Source: an uncultured Eubacteriales bacterium
Lineage (GTDB): Bacteria; Bacillota; Clostridia; Oscillospirales; CAG-272
Assembly: GCA_934365155.1 (NCBI GenBank)
Contig: CAKRMZ010000021.1
Coordinates: forward strand, 1-27,316
Reading direction: 5' to 3'
Length of the DNA stretch: 27,316 bases
Part shown: one piece after another, positions 22,286 through 27,316 of the stretch
Layout of the letters: each line of letters starts with the position of its first letter
Position numbering within the stretch: position 1 is the first letter of the stretch
Position numbers and translations under genes: made by a program
Notes under the pieces: model-generated
The model's input: only the letters and a program-made list of their open reading frames with translations
What the model was told of the DNA's origin: nothing
Database searches by the model: none

Positions 22286-22832
22286 GGAACTGCTTGTCAA
22301 ACAGTGCTCGCCGACTCTTGCCGGATTGAAAACAGGGAACCTTTTTTCCTGCCCGGCAGAGGAGTATGGAGCTCTTTGCTGTAAAATACGGCAGATGAAC
22401 GTTCGACTTGTGCCGCGCGGAATTCGAATATTGCCGCTTCGCTGTCGCGACGGACGTGCACTGATTTATATGTATCGACCGAAATATCTTCAGCGGGATC
22501 TTTCTCTGTCGCTTGCACAGGAAATTTTGCAAAGCAAAGAGTATCCCGTGGAAAATGCGCCGCGCTGTATTGCAGAACTGATTCGAAGATTGCAAATGAA
22601 AGATAAATTTCCGCATGAAATCGGTCTTTTCTTAGGATATCCGCCGGAGGATGTGAAAGGGTTTATTGAAAATGAGGCACAAAGTGCCAAATGTGTCGGT
22701 ACTTGGAAAGTGTACGGCGACGAGGAGAGCGCAAAAAGAAAATTTGCACAGTATCAAAGTTGCAGTCGGCTTTACTGGAGTTGTTTTTGCAAGACCCGTT
22801 CATTGGAGTCATTAATTGTAGCGAACCAGTAA
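22278..22832 (+). CDS. DUF3793 family protein
   Basis: The 184-residue protein matches DUF3793: CSPTLAGLKTGNLFSCP near the start, then GIRILPLRCRDGRALIYMYR, ELIRRL, FPHEIGLFLGYPPEDVKGFI and CVGTWKVYGDEE. Cysteines recur (CSP, SCP, CC, C in RCRDG, SCSR, WSCFC), which could hold a metal or cluster, but no standard motif is seen. The start is GTG 22278, 9 nt after GGAGGAGG (22261-22268) and overlapping the DUF2325 stop. It ends 36 nt before the flavodoxin. The function is unknown; association with heme or iron-sulfur handling is only a guess from context. Confidence 0.85.
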   Translation: MSEELLVKQCSPTLAGLKTGNLFSCPAEEYGALCCKIRQMNVRLVPRGIRILPLRCRDGRALIYMYRPKYLQRDLSLSLAQEILQSKEYPVENAPRCIAELIRRLQMKDKFPHEIGLFLGYPPEDVKGFIENEAQSAKCVGTWKVYGDEESAKRKFAQYQSCSRLYWSCFCKTRSLESLIVANQ

Positions 22833-22868
22833 GTGACCGTTGTTAATAAAAGAAAGGAAATTGAAAAA

Positions 22869-23297
22869 ATGAAAAATATCGCAGTAGTTTATTGGAGCGG
22901 AACCGGAAACACAGAGACAATGGCGCTGGCTGTTGCGGAGGGAGTAAAGAGCAAAGGAGCAGAAGCCACCGTATTTACCGCATCGGAATTTGATGCATCA
23001 AAGCTCAGTGATTTTGATGCGATTGCTTTCGGTTGCCCGTCAATGGGGGCGGAACAATTGGAGGAAAGTGAATTTGAACCGATGTTTTCCGATTGTGAGG
23101 CAGGCTTGAGCGGAAAAAACATTGTGTTGTTCGGCTCATATGGCTGGGGCGACGGCGAGTGGATGCGTGAATGGGAGCAGCGTTGCAAGATTTGCGGAGC
23201 CGTTTTGTGCAGTGACAGCGTTATATGCAACGAGGCCCCGGATGAAGACGGAATCAATGCTTGCAAAAATCTCGGTGAAGCGATAGCAGATGCATAA
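22869..23297 (+). CDS. Flavodoxin
   Basis: The 142-residue protein is a short-chain flavodoxin that carries electrons on FMN in place of ferredoxin when iron is scarce. The phosphate-binding loop is WSGTGNTETMA at residues about 9-19; the family acidic and aromatic patches follow in FGCPSMGAEQLEESEFEP and FGSYGWGDGEWMREW, whose Tyr/Trp flank the flavin ring. ATG 22869 has AAAGGA upstream; a GTG at 22833 is possible but lies outside the fold. It is the third gene after DUF2325 and DUF3793 and ends at a strong bidirectional terminator. Confidence 0.95.
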   Translation: MKNIAVVYWSGTGNTETMALAVAEGVKSKGAEATVFTASEFDASKLSDFDAIAFGCPSMGAEQLEESEFEPMFSDCEAGLSGKNIVLFGSYGWGDGEWMREWEQRCKICGAVLCSDSVICNEAPDEDGINACKNLGEAIADA

Positions 23298-23300
23298 CTA

Positions 23301-23340
23301 AAAAAAGAATCCCGGCACTATAGTGCCGGGATTCTTTTTT
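23301..23340. terminator. Bidirectional terminator, perfect 40-bp palindrome
   Basis: AAAAAAGAATCCCGGCACTA is followed directly by its exact complement (23321-23340). In RNA the last few bases would open as a loop. Flavodoxin and the glycosylase-like gene converge on it. Confidence 0.93.
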
Positions 23341-23355
23341 ATCTGTTTTCCGGTG

Positions 23356-23787
23356 TCATAGGACATAACGCTCACCGGTTATAGAAGCATATCCGTCGCA
23401 GAGTGTTTGCCATTCTTCCTCCGTGATTTGCGAGGCACCGGAGCCGAATATATGCTTTTCGCATAGATTCGCCATGCATATGCGGAGATAGCGGCGATCG
23501 TGCCATCCGATAAAGCAGCGTGCACTGAAAGCATCTTCCGGTTTTGAAAATTGGCGTTGATATTGTTCCGCAATCACTTTTTGATATCTTTGCTGCCAAA
23601 GCTCGGCGTAGCGATAAAAGTAAATGCAGAAATCTTGCATCGGATAATCGCAAAGTCGGTTTACCAACAAATGGCGCGGAGAACCGTAGCTTTGAATGTT
23701 GTGCAGAATGGCAATTATTTCGCGAAGCTGTCCCCGAAACTGCTTATCCGGTAAAAACGGCAACAAATCAACGTGCCAAAGTCGCAT
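23356..23787 (-). CDS. Pyrimidine-dimer DNA glycosylase-like protein (TIGR02328 type)
   Basis: The 143-residue protein begins MRLWHVDLLPFLPDKQFRGQ, the opening of the T4 endonuclease V-like/TIGR02328 group, where residues just after the start line the active site. Further blocks are the hydrophobic HLLVNRLCDYP and an aromatic FYRYAELWQQRYQK. Known relatives incise DNA at UV dimers; whether this divergent member does so is unclear. It follows the thiamine pyrophosphokinase gene after 48 nt on the same strand with a GAGGGA site and probably shares its promoter. Function is family-level only. Confidence 0.72.
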   Translation of the reverse strand: MRLWHVDLLPFLPDKQFRGQLREIIAILHNIQSYGSPRHLLVNRLCDYPMQDFCIYFYRYAELWQQRYQKVIAEQYQRQFSKPEDAFSARCFIGWHDRRYLRICMANLCEKHIFGSGASQITEEEWQTLCDGYASITGERYVL

Positions 23788-23835
23788 GGAGCATCCCTCT
23801 TTTTTAATTAGTATGCTCCAAAGGCATCGGATATA

Positions 23836-24453
23836 TTAAAGTGCAGACAACACAACCATTAATATACCGTTGCCGACTTGAATGGTTGCTGTGTCGGCAG
23901 TCCATTCGTTGCTGATCCCGATTGGAAAATCCGAGGTGATTTCCGCGGATTGAAGCGGATATTTTACACCCTCAATACTGAGGTCCTGACAGCGGTCGGA
24001 GAGAGAAAACAGAGAAAGTGAACGGTCTTTGCACCGTGGAATTTTGATGCTGCAATTTTGCATAAAATACAGTGTAGTGTTACGGTCATAAATAGTAACA
24101 ACCGCGCCGCGCTTGACACCGAAAGCAGCTGTTTGAATATTGGCATAACTGTGGTCAAAACGACCGCCCAGAGCGCAGAAAATTGATATTTCCCGATAAC
24201 CGTGTTCAAGTGCATATCGCATTGCAAGCATGGTGTCGGTATCGTCCTTCTCCTTCGGGAAAACTGACAATTCGGAGGAAGTATGCTCCGGTTTTCTGGT
24301 GGAGTCAAAATCCCCTATAATTACATGGGGTACAATATTTGACTCCACAGCATATTGATATCCCTTATCGCATGCAATGATAAAATCTTCTTTTTGAATC
24401 GGCTCGATGGGGGAAAAAATTCCTCCGGAAATAATGACGCATCGCTGTGGCAT
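23836..24453 (-). CDS. thiN: Thiamine pyrophosphokinase
   Basis: TPK transfers pyrophosphate from ATP to thiamine to give the active cofactor. The 205-residue length fits. Seen are FIIACDKGYQYA, the metal-binding IGDFDS loop, FPKEKDDTDTMLA with its acidic pair, and the glycine-rich ALGGRFDHSYANI, the family's core order. The C-terminal beta domain (SLFSLSDRC, VKYPLQSAEI, SNEWTADTATIQVGNG) is the thiamine-binding part. GGAGG precedes the ATG, and a promoter lies at 24501-24528. The usual neighbours rsgA and rpe are absent; the next gene is the glycosylase-like one. Confidence 0.93.
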   Translation of the reverse strand: MPQRCVIISGGIFSPIEPIQKEDFIIACDKGYQYAVESNIVPHVIIGDFDSTRKPEHTSSELSVFPKEKDDTDTMLAMRYALEHGYREISIFCALGGRFDHSYANIQTAAFGVKRGAVVTIYDRNTTLYFMQNCSIKIPRCKDRSLSLFSLSDRCQDLSIEGVKYPLQSAEITSDFPIGISNEWTADTATIQVGNGILMVVLSAL

Positions 24454-24500
24454 TCTATATAGCCTCCGTACTGTAAAACTGAAATGATACTACCGTATTT

Positions 24501-24528
24501 ATTATAGCATTAACTTTGTAAAAGTCAA
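24501..24528 (-). promoter_or_regulatory. Promoter of thiN
   Basis: On the minus strand TTGACT (24523-24528), a 16-nt spacer and TATAAT (24501-24506). No thiamine (THI-box) leader is seen in the short 5' region. Confidence 0.75.
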
Positions 24529-24837
24529 CGGAGTCTGATTTTGTGAAAAAACAATATCACAATTTGTTATAAAAAACCGGATAAAATTTTGTGTTGCACC
24601 AATTCGGAAAGAAAAGAATATATTTTTAAATAAAACAAAAAAAAGAAAGAAAAAATCTCTATAATATTTGGTAATAAAAAGAATTTATTTTGGAAATTAT
24701 CTGGAAAACCAAAAGGAAAATATGGTAAATAATGGTTACAGTCTTTTAGATTCTTACAAAACAAAAAGGTAAAAATCGCGTTTTTATCGGCAATTTCGGC
24801 ATTTTATCTAAAAAAAGGTGAAAATGCCCCATTGCAA
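24529..24837. other. AT-rich intergenic region between divergent thiN and spo0A
   Basis: No gene or convincing RNA is seen. Two inverted repeats are present: TTGTGA (24541-24546) with TCACAA (24557-24562), and GGCATTTT (24798-24805) with AAAATGCC (24821-24828) around a 15-nt loop. The A-tract-rich stretch from 24600 to 24720 may bend the DNA upstream of spo0A. Confidence 0.5.
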
Positions 24838-24844
24838 TGTCGAA
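24838..24844 (+). promoter_or_regulatory. Spo0A box upstream of spo0A
   Basis: TGTCGAA is an exact match to the core 0A-box consensus. It lies 30 nt before the spo0A -35 element, a place from which Spo0A~P could act on its own promoter. A 7-mer can occur by chance, but its position is apt. Confidence 0.6.
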
Positions 24845-24874
24845 ATTTTGTATGACATTTTTTTCCAATCCCTC

Positions 24875-24903
24875 TTGCAATAATTTCCAATTTATGGTAT
24901 TAT
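24875..24903 (+). promoter_or_regulatory. Promoter of spo0A
   Basis: TTGCAA (24875-24880), a 17-nt spacer and TATTAT (24898-24903), with TGG just before the -10 as an extended element. The leader is about 115 nt and AT-rich. Confidence 0.8.
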
Positions 24904-25023
24904 TCTGTTGTACAAAAAATAAAACATATATGCAGACGGGAACTGTTTTGAAATGGATATATTTGAAAAACGTCTCTTTTTCTGCAGAAACAGATTAAAA
25001 AATATAATTAATGAGGTAACAAA

Positions 25024-25833
25024 ATGGAAGAAAAAATTCGAATTATTGTGGCCGACAGCAATGCAGAATTTCGTTTGCTTTGCAAGGAAAATCTGATTCG
25101 TTTGGGAATGGATGTAGTTGCAGATGCTTCCAACGGTGAAGAAGCGCTCCAAATGATTCAGCATTATCACCCGGATATCGTAATCGTTGATGCATGGCTT
25201 GCAAAAAGCGACGGTATTCAGGTAATTAAAAAGACATTTTCATCGGATGTGAGTAAGAAATATATTCCGTCTTTTATTTATACAAATTATGAGAGTCAGG
25301 GAAATCTTTTTATTGAGGCAACCAAGGCCGGTGCTGCCTATTGTCTGTATAAGCCGTTCAGTTTTGAAACGCTCGCGGAGCGCATTCGCGGTTTGTATCA
25401 TGCTCGCCGCGAAGCGGTTCCGATGTCGGCAAATTCCGAAAGTGCAGCATCTTCATCATCGGCAAGACCGAATATAACAATTGAACATCAAATTACCGAT
25501 ATTATCCATCAGATCGGTGTGCCGGCGCATATTAAGGGATATCAGTATTTGCGGAGCGCAATTTTGATGACGGTGAACGATGCCGATTTGATTAACTCGG
25601 TGACCAAAATTTTATATCCTGCGGTGGCGAAGAAATATGATACTACCTCCTCCCGTGTAGAGCGGGCGATCCGACATGCGATTGAAGTAGCGTGGGATCG
25701 CGGTGATATTGACGTATTGAATTTTTATTTCGGATACACCATTCAGAACAATCGAGGCAAACCGACCAACTCAGAATTTATTGCGATGATTGCGGATAAT
25801 TTGCGTATGAAAAATCACATGTCCTCTATGTAA
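25024..25833 (+). CDS. spo0A: Sporulation master regulator Spo0A
   Basis: Spo0A is the response regulator that commits the cell to sporulation. The 269-residue protein has a receiver domain (1-125) with Asp56 as phosphoacceptor, Thr87 and Lys110 at the usual places, a Ser/Ala-rich linker (130-150), and the Spo0A_C DNA-binding domain (155-265). That domain carries IGVPAHIKGYQYLR, the recognition region TTSSRVERAIRHAIEVAW and YFGYT, almost identical to the classic sequence. The receiver is less usual: VADSN has one acid where most have two, and DAWLAKSDG replaces the DxxMPxxDG type. The ATG follows GAGGTAAC. It has its own promoter, an upstream 0A box and a terminator. Confidence 0.96.
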   Translation: MEEKIRIIVADSNAEFRLLCKENLIRLGMDVVADASNGEEALQMIQHYHPDIVIVDAWLAKSDGIQVIKKTFSSDVSKKYIPSFIYTNYESQGNLFIEATKAGAAYCLYKPFSFETLAERIRGLYHARREAVPMSANSESAASSSSARPNITIEHQITDIIHQIGVPAHIKGYQYLRSAILMTVNDADLINSVTKILYPAVAKKYDTTSSRVERAIRHAIEVAWDRGDIDVLNFYFGYTIQNNRGKPTNSEFIAMIADNLRMKNHMSSM

Positions 25834-25850
25834 ATTCAGAAAAATATAAA

Positions 25851-25904
25851 CAAAAGCAGAGAGAATGAATCATCTTGAAAACGGTTTCTTCACTCTGCTT
25901 TTTG
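25851..25904 (+). terminator. Terminator of spo0A
   Basis: CAAAAGCAGAG (25851-25861) pairs with CTCTGCTTTTTG (25893-25904), closing a long partly paired loop; the 3' arm carries a T run. Confidence 0.78.
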
Positions 25905-25961
25905 TTATGTAGCAAAACGTTATTTTTTAGAGCACGACGGACGCTTTTGCCGGATGAAACA

Positions 25962-25999
25962 GAAAAAATGAGACAGCATAGCACAATGCTATGCTGTCT
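25962..25999 (-). terminator. Terminator of the dpaAB operon
   Basis: AGACAGCATAGCA (25971-25983) and TGCTATGCTGTCT (25987-25999) form a 13-bp stem with a 3-nt loop. On the minus strand CA and six T follow. It lies about 70 nt beyond the dpaB stop. Confidence 0.85.
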
Positions 26000-26070
26000 T
26001 GCAAGATTGAAATGATTTCTTTATGTGCGCATCATATAGATATCGCTTTTTGCATTTTTCGGAAAGGGAA

Positions 26071-26643
26071 TTATGAGTTCGGATTTTCAAACAAAGGTTC
26101 GATCTGTTTTCCCTGTAAGGCCATTTTTGCAGTGGCTTCAATTTTGTCAAACCGACAAATCAGGGAATGCGGTTTTTTTAGGGGATCATCCTGAACCAGC
26201 GGAACAAAATAAACATTCTTTCGGTTGAGCAGTTTTCCGATGCTTTCCAAATTCCCGCTTAACGCATCGTTTGATGCCAGCGCGATGACTACCGGACGGT
26301 TGCTGCGGAGCTGTGCCTTTGCGGCCATGCTGACACAGGAGTCTGCAATGCCGCGCGATAATTTTGACAGTGTATTCCCTGTGCAAGGCGCGATAATCAG
26401 CAGATCAAGATTCAACTTCGGGCCGATGGGCTCTGCTTCGCGGATCGTATGAACTGCGGAGTGACCGCAAACGGATTCGACTTGTTTGATAAAATCGGGA
26501 GCTTTTCCGAAACGGGTATCGGTTGAAAAGCTGTTCTCACTGATAATAGGGAGAATTTCATACCCGCTTGCAACAAGCTGTTTTAAGACATTCAGCGATT
26601 TTTGATGGGTACAGAAAGAAGCACAAAAGGCATAGCCGATCAT
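26071..26643 (-). CDS. dpaB: Dipicolinate synthase subunit B
   Basis: DpaB (SpoVFB) is the flavoprotein-like partner of DpaA in making dipicolinic acid, the calcium-chelating solute of the spore core, in the mother cell. The 190 residues show IGYAFCASFCTHQKSLNVL at the start, YEILPIISENS, LDLLIIAPCTGNTLSKLSRG and VIALASNDALSGN, the flavodoxin-like fold of the family. ATG 26643 overlaps the dpaA stop as ATGA, typical of this pair. The longer frame upstream is inside dpaA and is rejected. A terminator lies at 25962-25999. Confidence 0.95.
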   Translation of the reverse strand: MIGYAFCASFCTHQKSLNVLKQLVASGYEILPIISENSFSTDTRFGKAPDFIKQVESVCGHSAVHTIREAEPIGPKLNLDLLIIAPCTGNTLSKLSRGIADSCVSMAAKAQLRSNRPVVIALASNDALSGNLESIGKLLNRKNVYFVPLVQDDPLKKPHSLICRFDKIEATAKMALQGKQIEPLFENPNS

Positions 26644-27316
26644 GTGGTGAGCATACCCCTTTCCTCTAAGATGTGAAGCACCGTGGTTTTTATGATATGT
26701 CCGGCGCTGACCGGCGCGACCTTGCCGGGCAGAGAGAGTGCCCATACAACACGGATGCCAAGCTTTTTCGCCGCTTCCATATCAACGCCGCCCGGCCTTG
26801 ATGCCAGATCGACAATGAGCGTTTTTTCGGGTATTTCATGTAAAAGCTCTTCGTTTAAAATGATTTGCGGAACGGTGTTGAAAATGACATCGGCATTCCG
26901 CACCTCCTCGGTGAGCTTATAAATATTGTGCGGAGTGTATCCGTAAGCTTCCATCCATGCAAAATCCGATGTGCGTCGCGCCGCCACATGAACATCGCTT
27001 CCCAAGGCCGCGAGCGTTTTGGATAATATTTTACCCAAACGGCCGAAGCCGAGCACTAATGAGTGTGAGGCAAAAAGGGTGATCGGAAGTTCGTTTAAGG
27101 CGATAGCAACCGCACCTTCGGCAGAAGGGATCGAATTCGAAACGATCAGCTCTTCCCGTTTAAAATAATCAATCATGTCGATACTGTTTTTCTCGGCATA
27201 GTCTTGAATTTTCGGACATATTTTTCCTCCGAGAAACAATGCTTCTGTCCCGGCAATCTCAAAGATTCGGCTGATTTTTACTTCGGATTTACTGAAGGGA
27301 GCATTCAGATGTATAC
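26640..27316 (-). CDS. dpaA: Dipicolinate synthase subunit A, 5' part missing
   Basis: DpaA (SpoVFA) is the NADP-binding dehydrogenase-like subunit that oxidises the cyclised precursor to dipicolinate. The frame is open to the window edge (from 27314), so the N-terminus is lost; about 224 codons remain. The Rossmann motif is LVLGFGRLGKILSKTLAALG, preceded by AEGAVAIAL, as in the family, and followed by ADVIFNTVPQIIL and VDLASRPGGVD. The last bases overlap the dpaB start. A TTG at 27239 is not a real start, since homology-like sequence continues upstream (ISRIFEIAGTEAL). Confidence 0.95.
   Translation of the reverse strand, partial: IHLNAPFSKSEVKISRIFEIAGTEALFLGGKICPKIQDYAEKNSIDMIDYFKREELIVSNSIPSAEGAVAIALNELPITLFASHSLVLGFGRLGKILSKTLAALGSDVHVAARRTSDFAWMEAYGYTPHNIYKLTEEVRNADVIFNTVPQIILNEELLHEIPEKTLIVDLASRPGGVDMEAAKKLGIRVVWALSLPGKVAPVSAGHIIKTTVLHILEERGMLTT

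Noticed and set aside
24541..24562. TTGTGA-N10-TCACAA as a Rex or CRP/FNR site
   Set aside because: Rex-type sites have about 6 nt and CRP-type sites 6 nt between halves; 10 nt does not fit either, and no nearby gene suggests redox or cAMP control.
1..27316. CRISPR arrays, IS elements, phage genes or integrase attachment sites
   Set aside because: No regularly spaced repeats, transposase or integrase motifs, or long direct repeats were seen on either strand.

Overview
The window reads as chromosomal DNA from a spore-forming, low-to-moderate G+C Clostridia (Bacillota), probably in or near the Oscillospiraceae/Ruminococcaceae. The support is Spo0A, both dipicolinate synthase subunits, a SipL-like DUF3794/LysM protein and a SleB-type hydrolase, together with T-box leaders, strong AGGAGG-type ribosome binding sites and TTGACA/TATAAT promoters. 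There is no phage, IS element, CRISPR array or rRNA. It looks like a stable core region with one accessory-looking metal cluster.

Layout. 1-4100: end of rsmA, a tRNA-Thr(CGU), then on the minus strand a HAD phosphatase and a T-box-controlled operon serS, DUF896 protein, lipoprotein. 4147-7467: a tryptophan T-box (specifier TGG) in front of a three-gene ABC importer of the trpXYZ type. 7508-9004: an XRE regulator with a membrane tail and a PAP2-like membrane protein. 9031-12120 (minus): SipL-like spore protein, ribosomal protein L28, RluA-family pseudouridine synthase. 12223-13282: a secreted copper-amine-oxidase-N plus SleB-type wall hydrolase. 13316-17617: asnS, class I aminotransferase, purB, an apparent operon around aspartate. 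17732-23340: an iron block with two feoA, feoB, a FeoB-associated Cys-rich peptide, a tiny antisense gene, an HMA-domain protein, and a DUF2325-DUF3793-flavodoxin cassette. 23356-24528 (minus): thiamine pyrophosphokinase and a pyrimidine-dimer-glycosylase-like protein. 24838-25904: spo0A with its promoter and a Spo0A box. 25962-27316 (minus): dpaB and the 3' part of dpaA.

The most interesting signal is a 16-bp palindrome, GTTAGC-N4-GCTAAC, found four times and only in the iron block: twice around the feoA promoter, once in front of feoB and once, as a perfect palindrome, in front of DUF2325-DUF3793-flavodoxin. It resembles DtxR/IdeR/MntR-family operators. It ties two uncharacterised DUF proteins and a flavodoxin to ferrous iron uptake, which would fit a low-iron response in which flavodoxin replaces ferredoxin.

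Other points of note are a SerRS with archaeal/eukaryal-like catalytic motifs under a serine-type T-box, a Spo0A receiver with an altered acidic pocket, a sigma-E-like promoter that moves the sipL start inward, an acidic insert in FeoB, and several operator-like palindromes.
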